From Streptomyces sp. CB02959 (GTDB lineage: Bacteria; Actinomycetota; Actinomycetes; Streptomycetales; Streptomycetaceae), in NCBI RefSeq assembly GCF_002803155.1, contig NZ_NNBP01000011.1:186001-250000 (forward strand): 64,000 nucleotides of DNA. Direction: 5' to 3'. Of this stretch, positions 41,110 through 49,436 are shown piece by piece. The number at the start of each line of letters is the position of its first letter. Positions within the stretch are counted from its first letter, which is position 1. Both the position numbers and the translations under genes were made by a program. Under the pieces are notes generated by a model. The model did no database searches. It saw nothing but the letters and a program-made list of their open reading frames with translations, and was not told where the DNA came from.

Positions 41110-42279
41110 GTGTCGAACGGAGCCCGCCGAACCCACCCGAGTCGCCGGCCGCGGGATGCCGCGACCGCCGCGCGACGGGTCGTCCCGCGCCGGAGACGGT
41201 GGCCCACCAGGCGGCCGGCCGGCGGGATCCCGGGCGCACGGCTGCGCGAGGTCGTCGTCGTGCCCAGGCCACTGCGGGTGGCCGCCGCCTACGGGTGGCG
41301 GCTGCTCGTCGTGGGCGCCGCCGTCTACGTGGTGTTCATGGCGCTGGGGCGGTTCCACCTCGTCACCCTGGCGGTGTTCCTGGGCCTGGTGCTCACCGCG
41401 CTCCTGGGACCCCTGACCGATCTGCTGGACCGGTGGCTGCCGCGCTCCGCGGCCGTCACCCTCGGACTGCTGCTCGGGATCGTGCTCCTGCTGGGCGTAC
41501 TCAGCCTGATCGGCGCCAACGTGGCCGATGAGTGGCCCGGTCTGCGAAAGGTGTTCACCGGCGGTGTGACGCGGATCGAGCGGTGGCTCGAAGGCCCGCC
41601 GTTCCATCTCCAGCACGGTTCCCTCGCCCACCTCCAGACATGGGTCTCGCACTTCGTGTCCAGCAACCGCGCCAACCTGATCAACACCGCGCTCAGCGGC
41701 GTGGGCCGCCTGGCGGAGGTCCTGACCGTGGCGGTGCTGGCCATGTTCTGCGCGATCTTCTTCCTGCACTCCGGCGGCCGGATGTGGCTGTGGTTCGGCG
41801 GCCAGCTGCCGGAACGCGGGCGCGGTTCGGTGCGTACGGTGGGCGCCGCGGCGTGGACGACCTTCACGGGCTACACCCGCGGCATCGTCCTCATCGCCGC
41901 GACCAACGCCGTCCTCGTGGGCTTTGCCCTGTTCCTCCTGGGCGTCCCGCTGGTCCTACCGCTGGCCGTCCTGGAGTTCTTCGCGGCCTTCGTCCCGCTC
42001 ATCGGCTCGCCGGTCGCCCTGGCGGTGGCCGCCGTGGTGGCCCTGGCGGCCAAGGGGCCGTTGGTGGCCCTGCTGGTCGTCCTGCTCATCGTGGTCATCG
42101 GTCAGCTTGAAGGCCACGTACTGCACCCCCTGGTGATGAGCCGCGCGGTGAGCGTGCACCCGCTGGTGGTGGCCCTGGCGGTGGTCTGCGGAGGCGTCAC
42201 GGCCGGGGTGCTCGGGGCGGTCGTCGCGGTGCCGCTGGTGTCGGTGGCCTGGTCGGTGTACGGCGCGCTGCGCAGTTAG
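41110..42279 (+). CDS. AI-2E family transporter (putative permease)
   Basis: This protein of up to 389 residues has eight or so membrane helices in the AI-2E/PerM pattern. RLLVVGAAVYVVFMALGRFH and TLAVFLGLVLTALLGPLTDL come first, then a soluble segment (GLRKVFTGGVTRIERWLEGP), later LPLAVLEFFAAFVPLIGSPV and the signature GQLEGHVLHPLVMSRAVSVHP. The start is uncertain: the GTG at 41110 has GGAGGAGG 12 bases upstream, the first 50 residues are Arg-rich and weakly conserved, and a start near 41253 is possible. Substrates of the family are not settled; autoinducer or ion export have been proposed. Confidence 0.82.
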   Translation: MSNGARRTHPSRRPRDAATAARRVVPRRRRWPTRRPAGGIPGARLREVVVVPRPLRVAAAYGWRLLVVGAAVYVVFMALGRFHLVTLAVFLGLVLTALLGPLTDLLDRWLPRSAAVTLGLLLGIVLLLGVLSLIGANVADEWPGLRKVFTGGVTRIERWLEGPPFHLQHGSLAHLQTWVSHFVSSNRANLINTALSGVGRLAEVLTVAVLAMFCAIFFLHSGGRMWLWFGGQLPERGRGSVRTVGAAAWTTFTGYTRGIVLIAATNAVLVGFALFLLGVPLVLPLAVLEFFAAFVPLIGSPVALAVAAVVALAAKGPLVALLVVLLIVVIGQLEGHVLHPLVMSRAVSVHPLVVALAVVCGGVTAGVLGAVVAVPLVSVAWSVYGALRS

Positions 42280-42363
42280 GACCGTGCGGTGGCATCGGGG
42301 TCCGACCGGCCCGGCGGTCGACGACCCGGGCGCGGGTCGCCGCGGCTGCCCTACGCTTCCGCC

Positions 42364-43050
42364 ATGGACCCTGCCTCGGATCGCCAGGCACTCGCGGAGG
42401 CGGTGCGAGCCGCCCTGGAGCGTGACTGCCCCGGCTCGCGGACGCTGCTGCTGGGATCCCTGGCGGCGGGCACCGCCGACGACTACAGCGACATCGACAT
42501 CGAATGGGTCGTACCGGACCGCGCGTTCGCGGTGTGCCTGGCGCGGGCGGAGGGCGTACTGGGCCGGGTGCAGCCGGTGGCGGAAGTGCGTTGCGATCCC
42601 GACTTCCGCCACTCCGACCGGCGCCGGCTGCTGTTCGTCCGCTTCGCCCGGCTGCCGCTGTTCTGGCGGCTCGACCTTTCCGTGCGTACGGAGTCCGTCG
42701 CGGACCACCCGGACTACGACCGGGACAACCCGCGGGCCCGCGCCCGCGACGACGAATGGTCGCGACCGGCCAGCGCCCTGGCCAACGCCGTCGGGGCGGT
42801 CAAGGCACTGGCCCGGCACCGTCCGGAGGAAGCCCGCGGCCTGCTCGACCGCGGCTTCGCCCGCATCGGCGAACCGCACGAGGCGCCGGAGGCAGGGGAG
42901 AGGGACGGGCCGGGCGGACTCCGGCGGGGAGGGGCCGCCGAGGTCGCGCGACTGGCGCGGGCCGCGGCGCGCCGGGAACCGGAGCTGGCACCGCTGGCCG
43001 AACAGGTTGTCCGGCTGGCGGATGAGTACGGGCCCGGCGACCGCCGGTAG
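42364..43050 (+). CDS. Nucleotidyltransferase-fold protein (Pol-beta type, aminoglycoside adenylyltransferase-like)
   Basis: This 228-residue protein has the nucleotidyltransferase core RTLLLGSLAAGTADDYSDID followed by IEWVVPD: GS then DxD in the usual spacing, binding the nucleotide and metal. A mixed region (RVQPVAEVRCDPDF, RLPLFWRLDLSVRTESV) and helices follow (ALANAVGAVKALARHRPEE). The ATG at 42364 (MDPASDRQALAEAVRAAL) begins the first helix. The family includes antibiotic nucleotidyltransferases and toxin-antitoxin MNTs; no HEPN partner is adjacent. The substrate is not known. Confidence 0.75.
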   Translation: MDPASDRQALAEAVRAALERDCPGSRTLLLGSLAAGTADDYSDIDIEWVVPDRAFAVCLARAEGVLGRVQPVAEVRCDPDFRHSDRRRLLFVRFARLPLFWRLDLSVRTESVADHPDYDRDNPRARARDDEWSRPASALANAVGAVKALARHRPEEARGLLDRGFARIGEPHEAPEAGERDGPGGLRRGGAAEVARLARAAARREPELAPLAEQVVRLADEYGPGDRR

Positions 43051-43196
43051 CGCCTTGCCAGGCGGTGTCGTAGGGCTGCCGTGGGGTGGTCGGCGGCGGC
43101 TGGGACAGCGGGGACAGGCGCCTGTCCAGGCGGACGGGCGGACACGCGGACGGACGGGCGGCCAGGCAGTGTTGCAGGGGGACCAGAGCCTCCTGG

Positions 43197-44414
43197 TCAC
43201 ACGGTGATGCGCAGCATGCTCGGCGGACGGGGCGCTGGTTCGGGCAGCCGGAGCGGCCGGTGGCCCGGTGTGATGCTCCCCAGGAGCGTGGCGTGACGGG
43301 CGCCTGTGCTCGACGGAAGGGTGCCGGGCAGTCCGTGGAAGGTGAGGAACCCCAGGATGGTGAAGGCCAGGGCCTCCTTGGCCTCGGAGGGCAGGCCGAG
43401 GTCGTCGCTCGGACGCAGCGGTACGTCGGGGAGTTCCCCGGCGAGCATCCGCATGAGCGTCGGGTTGCGGGTGCCTCCGCCGGAGACGACGAGTTCGGTG
43501 ACACGGTGCGCGCGGCAGGCGTCGGCGACGACGACGGCGGTCAGGCGGGTCAGGGTGGCCAGCACGTCATCGGCGCCGAGTCCCGGTGTCGCTTCCCACG
43601 CTTGCTGCAGGTAGGGCAGATGGAAGTGTTCCTTGCCGGTGCTCTTGGGGGCCGGCCTGCCGTAGTACGGGTCGGACAGGAGACGGCGGAGCAGGCCGGG
43701 GTGGGTTCGGCCGGCTGCGGCCCGGCGCCCGTCCTTGTCGTAGGGAGCCGCGCCGCCGGTGAAGTGACGGACGGCGGCGTCCAAGAGGGCGTTGGCGGGG
43801 CCGGCGTCGAAGGCCAGCGGCTCGGTGCCGGGGGCGACGACGGTGATGTTGGCGATGCCTCCGAGGTTGAGCGCCGCCGGTGTGCCGGGCAGTGCACGCA
43901 GCAGCAGGGTGTCGGTCAGGCTGACCAGCGGGGCGCCCTGCCCGCCGGCGGCGACGTCCTTGGCGCGCAGGTCGGAGACGACGGGGAGTCCGGTTCTCTG
44001 GGCGATCCAGGCGGGCTGGCCGAGTTGGAGCGTGCCGTGCACGGTGCCGTCGTCGACCCAGTGGTAGAGGGTCTGGCCGTGTGAGACCACGAGGTCGGCG
44101 GTGTCGCCGCACAGTTCGTGCAGGGCGCGTTCGGCGGCGCCGGCGAAGGACTGTCCGATGCCCGTGTCCAGGGCGCAGATGGCCTGCGCGGTCGTGGCGG
44201 CCGGGGGCAGCGCGGTGGCGATGAGAGTGCTCAGCGCGTCCGGGTAGGGGACGGAGAGGTGCCCGAGCGGGTGCAGGCGCAGCGTGTCGCCGTCGAGGGT
44301 GAGGTCCGCGGCGGCGGCCTCGATGGCGTCGTAGGAGGTACCCGACATCAGGCCGATCACGCGCAGGGTGCCGTCCGGTACGTCCGTTGCGCGGCCGGGG
44401 TGGGAGGGAGACAT
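43197..44414 (-). CDS. anmK: Anhydro-N-acetylmuramic acid kinase
   Basis: This 405-residue protein matches AnmK, which phosphorylates and opens 1,6-anhydro-N-acetylmuramate from cell-wall turnover. RVIGLMSGTSYDAIEAAAAD (phosphate-binding loop), ADLVVSHGQTLYHW, GTLQLGQPAWIAQRTGLPVV, ALNLGGIANITVV and ELVVSGGGTRNPTLMRML are all present. GGAAGGAACC precedes the ATG. MurQ is not adjacent. The family assignment is firm. Confidence 0.93.
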   Translation of the reverse strand: MSPSHPGRATDVPDGTLRVIGLMSGTSYDAIEAAAADLTLDGDTLRLHPLGHLSVPYPDALSTLIATALPPAATTAQAICALDTGIGQSFAGAAERALHELCGDTADLVVSHGQTLYHWVDDGTVHGTLQLGQPAWIAQRTGLPVVSDLRAKDVAAGGQGAPLVSLTDTLLLRALPGTPAALNLGGIANITVVAPGTEPLAFDAGPANALLDAAVRHFTGGAAPYDKDGRRAAAGRTHPGLLRRLLSDPYYGRPAPKSTGKEHFHLPYLQQAWEATPGLGADDVLATLTRLTAVVVADACRAHRVTELVVSGGGTRNPTLMRMLAGELPDVPLRPSDDLGLPSEAKEALAFTILGFLTFHGLPGTLPSSTGARHATLLGSITPGHRPLRLPEPAPRPPSMLRITV

Positions 44415-44524
44415 GGTTCCTTCCTGAGGCTGCCGACACCGGAGAGGGCGGAGAACTCTCCTGCGGTGCTGGGTGGTTGAGTGTGACAGGGTCGCCCGGT
44501 CCGGTCACGGCGGTGGCCGGCTCG

Positions 44525-45157
44525 TCAGTCGAAGCGGATGTGCCGGACGCCGGTCCAGGCGCGGCGGAGTCGGGCTCGGAGCGGGCCGTCGGTGTTCGGG
44601 GCGAGCGCCAGACCGGCCGAGGCGGCGATGTGGTCGGCGACCTGATGCATCGTCAAATCGTCGGTCCAGACCTGCTCGGCGAACTGCGGCTCGCTTAGCC
44701 GTGCCAGGCACAGGTCGACCTTCGACACGGCGAAGCTCTCCCGCCGCAGGGCGGCGCCCTGACCGGCGACGACCTGCACGGCACGGCCGAAGGCGCGCTC
44801 CCGCAGCCGCCGCAGCACGGTTTCCCGCCCGGCGAGCAGCGCGAAGTGCCGCACGTCGTGGCCGCGTTCGCGCAACCGACCGACCGTTTCCTCGAAGTAG
44901 GCCGGCTCGGTGATCGTCATCGGGGCGATCACCGGGCCGGGGTGCCGGGTGAGGACGAGGTCCAGAACCTCGTACACGCCCTGGCGCCACGCCTGGTGGT
45001 CCTGGAAGTCGCCGCGGAGGTGCGGCGGTGTCATGCGGTGCAGACCGAAACCGACGTGTTCCGGGTCGCAGAGGACACTGCCGGGGAGGCGCCGTTGGAG
45101 CTCGTGCGCGGTCTGCGTCTTTCCACCGCCGAAGGGGCCGTTGATCCACAGAAGCAT
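44525..45157 (-). CDS. TmrB-like ATP-binding protein (tunicamycin-resistance family)
   Basis: This 210-residue protein resembles Bacillus TmrB throughout: MLLWINGPFGGGKTQTAHEL (Walker A; TmrB has WINGAFGSGKTQTA), DPEHVGFGLHRMTP, GPVIAPMTITEPAYFEETVG, RHFALLAGRETVLRRLRERA, and the end LNTDGPLRARL-like LAPNTDGPLRARLRRAW. The C-terminal HIRFD resembles NHIRI of TmrB. TmrB binds tunicamycin and ATP at the membrane and confers resistance. Here the ligand may be a nucleoside-type antibiotic or nothing related. The gene is not part of an obvious cluster; the upstream MmpS-like gene is on the same strand 166 bases away. Confidence 0.82.
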   Translation of the reverse strand: MLLWINGPFGGGKTQTAHELQRRLPGSVLCDPEHVGFGLHRMTPPHLRGDFQDHQAWRQGVYEVLDLVLTRHPGPVIAPMTITEPAYFEETVGRLRERGHDVRHFALLAGRETVLRRLRERAFGRAVQVVAGQGAALRRESFAVSKVDLCLARLSEPQFAEQVWTDDLTMHQVADHIAASAGLALAPNTDGPLRARLRRAWTGVRHIRFD

Positions 45158-45206
45158 GGCGCGACTTTACGGGCGGGGGAGGGCGAGCGGGGGCACCACG
45201 ACGCTT

Positions 45207-45314
45207 CAGCGATTCCCGACCGTTCAAGGTTTGCCGACCGTCCGGCGATTCCCGACCGTCCGGCGATCCCCGACCGTTCGGGGATTTCCGACCGCTCAGC
45301 GCTTCCCGACCGTC
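45207..45314. repeat. Six tandem 18-bp units upstream of the TmrB-like gene
   Basis: Six consecutive imperfect 18-base units follow the pattern CGGCGATTCCCGACCGTC, with CCGACCG kept in each. They fill most of the space between the TmrB-like start and the stop of the upstream MmpS-like gene, starting about 50 bases from the TmrB-like ATG. They could be regulatory iterons or simply slippage DNA. In one frame they would code an in-frame 6-residue repeat. Confidence 0.8.
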
Positions 45315-45323
45315 CGGCGCTGA

Positions 45324-45791
45324 TCAGTGCGGCCACTTCTCGGGTGTGCTGCTGGTGGTGACCTGGCAGACGGCGGGGCGGCCGGGGGCGGGAGACCTGC
45401 CCTCGGCGACGACACGGACGCCGTCGAGCAGGATCCGGCACGTCGCGACCGTCTCCCCGGCCGGCTCCACCTCCACGCGGGCCAACTCCCCCGTGTTGAC
45501 CAGCACCTGGCTGCTCCACGGGAGCGGGGTGCGACCGAGCCGTGCGATGTGGTGGGCCGGTCGGAAGCTGTCCGGGTTGAACCGGTACCGGACAGCGGTG
45601 GCCCGGCCCGGGCCGCCGACGGCATCGCCCTGGTAGGTCAGCGCCCAGGCGTTGCCGCCCCGCAAGCGCTTGAACCAGACGGTGTGGTCCTTGACCCACA
45701 GCCCCGAACCGACCACGAGGCAGGCCAGGACGAGCCCGCTCAACGCGAGACAGACAGTGCCAAGGGAACGGCTACGGGCTTGCGGAGACAT
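45324..45791 (-). CDS. MmpS-like membrane-anchored Ig-type protein
   Basis: This 155-residue protein has a single N-terminal membrane helix (GTVCLALSGLVLACLVVGSG) and an outer beta domain: ALTYQGDAVGGPGRATAVRY, LPWSSQVLVNTGELARVEVE and VATCRILLDGVRVVAEG then PAVCQVTT. The two cysteines (CRIL, CQVT) are placed for a disulphide, as in MmpS/actinobacterial transport accessory proteins. No MmpL gene is adjacent. The ATG at 45791 follows the hexanucleotide repeat region, so promoter spacing may be affected by repeat number. Confidence 0.72.
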   Translation of the reverse strand: MSPQARSRSLGTVCLALSGLVLACLVVGSGLWVKDHTVWFKRLRGGNAWALTYQGDAVGGPGRATAVRYRFNPDSFRPAHHIARLGRTPLPWSSQVLVNTGELARVEVEPAGETVATCRILLDGVRVVAEGRSPAPGRPAVCQVTTSSTPEKWPH

Positions 45792-45811
45792 GGACTGCCG
45801 GGCTCTCTGTC

Positions 45812-45890
45812 ATGCGGATGCGGATGCGGATGCGGATGCGGATGCGGATGCGGATGCGGATGCGGTGGGTATGGGTATGGGTATGGGTAT
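45812..45890. repeat. Hexanucleotide microsatellite (ATGCGG x9) followed by TATGGG repeats
   Basis: Nine perfect ATGCGG units (45812-45865) are followed directly by about four GTATGG/TATGGG units. A third repetitive patch (GGATGGC, GGACGGC) follows near 45906-45935. The tract lies about 20 bases upstream of the MmpS-like ATG, read leftward. Such simple-sequence arrays are prone to length change by slippage. Confidence 0.9.
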
Positions 45891-46101
45891 GCGGGCTGTG
45901 CGTTGCGGATGGCGGACGGCGGATGGCGGATGGCGGCTGCCCGTAAGACGTGCTGGACGGCCGACTGGTTGAGTCTGGATATCCGTGAGCACCCAAAAAG
46001 CCCCCGGACATTCACTGGAAGTCCACCAGGAGCACCACACTGTTCTGCCAGCGGCAGAACACCGGCCCGACCGGCTTCGACGATCACTACAGTCCCGTCT
46101 C

Positions 46102-46827
46102 ATGACGACGATCGCAACGCGCACGGTCGAGTACCCGGCCGACGGTCTGACGATGATCGGGCACCTCGCGCTCCCGTCCGGTGCCGACCGCCGGCCAGCG
46201 GTGCTGCTCGGACCAGAGGGCCTGGGGCTCGGCGACGTCGAGCGCCGCCGGGCCGATGCGCTCGCCGAGCTCGGATACGTGGCGCTGGCCTTCGACCTCC
46301 ACGGCGGGCGCTATTTGAGAGACCCGGAGGAGATGCTGGCCCGTTGCCTGCCGCTGCTCGCCGACCCCGAGCGGATGCGGGACGTCGGCCACGCGGCGCT
46401 CGACGTGTTGCGCGCCGAACCGCGGACCGACCCCGACCGGATCGCCGCCGTCGGCTACGGCACCGGGGGCGCCATCGGGCTGGAACTCGGGCGCGACGGC
46501 GTCGACCTGCGCGCGATCGGGACGGTCAACGCACTGACCACGGGCCGACCGGGCGAGGCGGCGCGCATCCGCTGCCCGGTGTGGGCGGGAGTCGGGTCGG
46601 AAGACCCGATCATGCCGCCCGCGCAACGGGACGCGTTCACCGCGGAGATGCAGGCCGCGGGCGTCGACTGGCGCCTCGTGGTCTACGGCGGCGCCCTGCA
46701 CGCCTTCCATCACCCGACCGTCGACCACCCCGTGCGCCCCGGCGTCGGCTACCACCCACGGCACGCACAGCGGGCCTGGCACGACATCGTCGACCTGCTC
46801 GCCGAGTGCCTGCCCGTGACGGAGTGA
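46102..46827 (+). CDS. Dienelactone hydrolase family protein lacking the usual nucleophile
   Basis: This 241-residue alpha/beta-hydrolase has the DLH layout: TVEYPADGLTMIGHLALPSG, PAVLLGPEGLGLGDVERRRA, RIAAVGYGTGGAIGLELGRD, WAGVGSEDPIMPPAQRDAF and VVYGGALHAFHHPTVDHPV. Acid (Asp in SEDP) and His (HAFHH) of the triad are present. The nucleophile elbow, normally GxCxGG or GxSxGG, reads GYGTGG, so the Cys/Ser is Gly. The protein may be inactive as a hydrolase or use another residue. The ATG at 46102 starts the first strand. A run of simple repeats lies upstream. Confidence 0.8.
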   Translation: MTTIATRTVEYPADGLTMIGHLALPSGADRRPAVLLGPEGLGLGDVERRRADALAELGYVALAFDLHGGRYLRDPEEMLARCLPLLADPERMRDVGHAALDVLRAEPRTDPDRIAAVGYGTGGAIGLELGRDGVDLRAIGTVNALTTGRPGEAARIRCPVWAGVGSEDPIMPPAQRDAFTAEMQAAGVDWRLVVYGGALHAFHHPTVDHPVRPGVGYHPRHAQRAWHDIVDLLAECLPVTE

Positions 46828-46995
46828 CCTGGTCGGCAACCGCGATTCCGCCCCGCGAACCAGGCCGACCGACCGCCACCGGCTGTCAGCCGATGCGAGC
46901 AGCACCGGGGCGCTACGTCGCGCGGTGCGCGGCCACTGGCCCGACGCGCGAGAATCCCGGTGCCCTGAAGGCAAGGGCCATGCGAGCATCGGCGG

Positions 46996-47692
46996 GTGAT
47001 CGACGATGAGGGCCTCTTTCCCGCCGATCTGATCGGGAGGCGACTGCTGCAGGTGACCACGGCTTGGCACCACTACGCCGACGACGAGCCGTCGCTGTTG
47101 CACCTGTGGCTTCACCTGGAAGGGCTGGGCCCGGTTCTGTTCCACACGCCTGGGACCGGCTTGTCGCTGCGGCGCGAACAGCCACACGGGCCCTACGCGA
47201 TGGAGCAGCACGGCAGCGTCTCGGTGGTCGACGACGCGCCGGACCTTCCGTTGACCCGGTTCGTCGGGCAGCCGATCCGATCGGTCCGGGAGATCGAATA
47301 CGCCGACGGCCGCGTCGACTTCACAGCCGGCCTCACGCTTCAGTTCCCCACCGGGGGTGTTCGCCTGCTCGGTCTGGTCGATGACCTTGTGATCGCCCAC
47401 GATCAGCATCTGGGTGCTGTCGAGGCCCATCTGCACGAGGACGTGACCCTCGCGCGAGTGGTGCAGACCTGCGCGAGCTCTCCCTCACAGTGGGATGCCT
47501 GGACCACCAGAGGCCAGTACCTGTACTTGCGGTACCGAGGCGGCCAGGGAACCGTCGAACAGCATCCGAGCGAGAACCCGGACACCTGGGACGGCGAGGG
47601 GTCGAGACTCCGGACCCGCTGGGACGAGCATAGGGCGTCCATGGGCCGGCGCGCCTCGGTCCGGTCCGTACCGTGCCGCGCCGGGGCCGGTG
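46996..47692 (+). pseudogene. Hypothetical protein gene whose natural 3' end seems lost
   Basis: From the GTG at 46996 (VIDDEGLFPADLIGRRLLQV) about 150 residues read as a soluble beta-rich protein (HLWLHLEGLGPVLFHTPGTG, FVGQPIRSVREIEYADGRVD). A second segment (ASSPSQWDAWTTRGQYLYLR, YRGGQGTVEQ) resembles a different small Streptomyces protein usually found alone. After about 47690 the frame has no stop until 48333, but there it runs opposite the whole RDD gene and loses protein character. I therefore read it as a fused or truncated gene. If the long frame is really used, the protein would be 445 residues. Confidence 0.45.
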
Positions 47693-47694
47693 TG

Positions 47695-48324
47695 TCACTG
47701 CCAGCGGCGTTTGACAACCGCGGTGTTGGCGGCCCTGTCGTGCATGCACTGCCGGAACGGCTCATTCCAAATACACGACAACACGCTGATCAGGCCCAGA
47801 ACCGGCACCATGCCGATCCCCAGATACGCCAGCCAGCGACCCAGGGCATGACCGAAGCCGAGCTTGTTACCGGTTTCGACCTGGACGACGCGCAGGCCGC
47901 AGATGGCCTTGCCGATGGTGCCGCCCATCGCCATCGTCAGCGGTTCGAAGAAGAGGCCCACGAGCAGCGTCCAGGCGAAGAGACCGAGAACTACAGGCAC
48001 CCCGCGGCCGTCTCCGGGCTTGAACGTGCTGTACATCCAGATGTTCGCCGGCACCCAGGCGCCCGCGATCAGCACGCCGACGATCAGGAAGTCGATGAAG
48101 CGGGCGAGCAGGCGCATGCCGGGGACCGCGAGTGCCTGCGGGGGCGGGCCCTGCGGCCTACCCATGTGCGGATGCATGGGCTGCGGCGCCCCGTAAGGCG
48201 GCACTGGGGACTGCGGCGGATACGGCTGGGACGGTACGCCCTGCGGTTGACCGTAGTGCGGTTGAACGGGACCGAACCCGGGGCCGGGCTGGTTGGGAGG
48301 CGGTGGCGACTGAAAGGTACTCAC
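47695..48324 (-). CDS. RDD-family membrane protein with proline-rich N-terminus
   Basis: This 209-residue protein has a Pro/Gln/Tyr-rich N-terminal tail of about 75 residues (PPPPNQPGPGFGPVQPHYGQ, MHPHMGRPQGPPPQ), then an RDD domain: PGMRLLARFIDFLIVGVLIA (Arg in the first helix, Asp in FID), GGTIGKAICGLRVVQVETGN and the last helices GRWLAYLGIGMVPVLGLISV. CMHDRAANTAVVKRRWQ closes it, as usual for RDD. The GTG at 48324 is the start. RDD proteins are poorly understood; some move Na+ or other ions. Confidence 0.8.
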   Translation of the reverse strand: MSTFQSPPPPNQPGPGFGPVQPHYGQPQGVPSQPYPPQSPVPPYGAPQPMHPHMGRPQGPPPQALAVPGMRLLARFIDFLIVGVLIAGAWVPANIWMYSTFKPGDGRGVPVVLGLFAWTLLVGLFFEPLTMAMGGTIGKAICGLRVVQVETGNKLGFGHALGRWLAYLGIGMVPVLGLISVLSCIWNEPFRQCMHDRAANTAVVKRRWQ

Positions 48325-48660
48325 AGAAGGTGATCCAAACCGATACCGCGGCACCGCGACAACCTGGGATGCACGAACAGGGCCATGCCGACCAGCGGTT
48401 GTCCGACGTCCCCCGACCGACCCGAGGCACCGGGAAACGGCTCCCCCCCGCACCACCGGCCCCATCACGGACCGTTGAGCTTGCTCTGCTCCACGCAGCC
48501 ACGACCGATCAGCAACCGGATCGTGGCCACCGTGAACTCGGCACGGACGCGGTGCGCGCGATCCGGGCCCCGGCCACTGCCCAGACACAGATGCGCCACA
48601 GCAGACACCTCCGAGGGCTATGGCCGCACGCTCGCCGCGCACTTTAGTGCCTCCAGCCGC
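48325..48660. other. Non-coding gap, nothing clear
   Basis: This 336-base stretch lies upstream of the RDD gene and downstream of the small secreted protein gene, both leftward. I found no frame with protein character and a ribosome site. It should hold the promoter for the RDD gene. Confidence 0.35.
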
Positions 48661-48906
48661 TCAGGCCGAGTCGTCTGCATCCGAATAGGTCGAACCCGAG
48701 TAGAGCTTCCCGACGGCGTGTAGCGCCTTGCCGAAGGTTCCCACCACAGCGCAGCCCGCTGAGGCCCCGGCAGGGCAAATCTGCTGGTCCGCGTCGTCGG
48801 TTACACCGATTTTCGTTGTGGGGGCAGCGGTGGCTGCCGGCGCGATGAATGCTGTAGCGGACACAGCAAGGGCGATGGCTGTGAGTACGGTGCGAGGCTT
48901 CGTCAT
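48661..48906 (-). CDS. Small secreted protein with signal peptide
   Basis: This 81-residue protein starts MTKPRTVLTAIALAVSATAF then IAPAATAA, a clear Sec signal with cleavage after Ala-X-Ala near residue 28. The mature part of about 53 residues has DDADQQICPAGASAGCAVVG, with two cysteines likely joined, and ends YSGSTYSDADDSA. I do not recognise it. It has the shape of small secreted actinobacterial peptides. An IS701-type relic lies just upstream. Confidence 0.68.
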   Translation of the reverse strand: MTKPRTVLTAIALAVSATAFIAPAATAAPTTKIGVTDDADQQICPAGASAGCAVVGTFGKALHAVGKLYSGSTYSDADDSA

Positions 48907-48966
48907 GTGTTGAGCAACGACGGGATTAACGGTCGGTAACGTAGCTCGACAGGAAACTCCGCCTAC

Positions 48967-49249
48967 CTGGTGTCCCGGATCGCCGGCCGCTTCGCCCGGG
49001 TCGAACCGCGTCGCCGGGGGGCGATTGGCGCTCGGTCTTCTCACGGACCTGCCGCGCTGGAACAGCACCAGGTCCGCTACGTCCTCGCCGCTGCCTGCTC
49101 GGCCGAAGTCGCCACCGGTGCCGGGAAATCCCGCGCGGATGCTCGGCCGTGAAGGTACCCAGGCGGGCCTGGCAGAAGCTGTCTGGCCCCGCTGGGGCAT
49201 CCCGGCCATGCTCGCCCACGCCTTTCTCGCCCTCGTCGACAAGCCATGA
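48967..49249 (+). pseudogene. Relic of an IS701-type transposase
   Basis: The frame opens VSRIAGRFARVEPRRR, which is the conserved N-terminal block of IS701-family transposases (xRIAxRFxRVEPRRR followed by LLxDLPRxN). LLTDLPRWNS is readable in the next frame just after. At the other end WGIPAMLAHAFLALVDKP matches a late block of DDE transposases (AMLAHAFLAV). About 1 kb of the middle, with the catalytic residues, is missing, and the frame shifts. Confidence 0.72.
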
Positions 49250-49436
49250 ATTCAGAGGTGCCGAAGCACGGTAGAAGTCACCAGTTTGATGGGGCGATCT
49301 CGCCATTCACGTCCGGTGAGGCGCGCTGGATGCCATCGACACGGCAGGATGCTCATCGCAACCGGCGCGCTCGCGGCCTCGTTGCCATCATGGGCAGTAC
49401 ACGCCGGTGATCGCCCCTCGTACTTGGAGCCAGACA

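Noticed and set aside
45207..45314. 18-bp repeats considered as CRISPR or origin iterons.
   Set aside because: There are no spacers, no replication genes and no AT-rich unwinding region; slippage or regulator sites are more likely.
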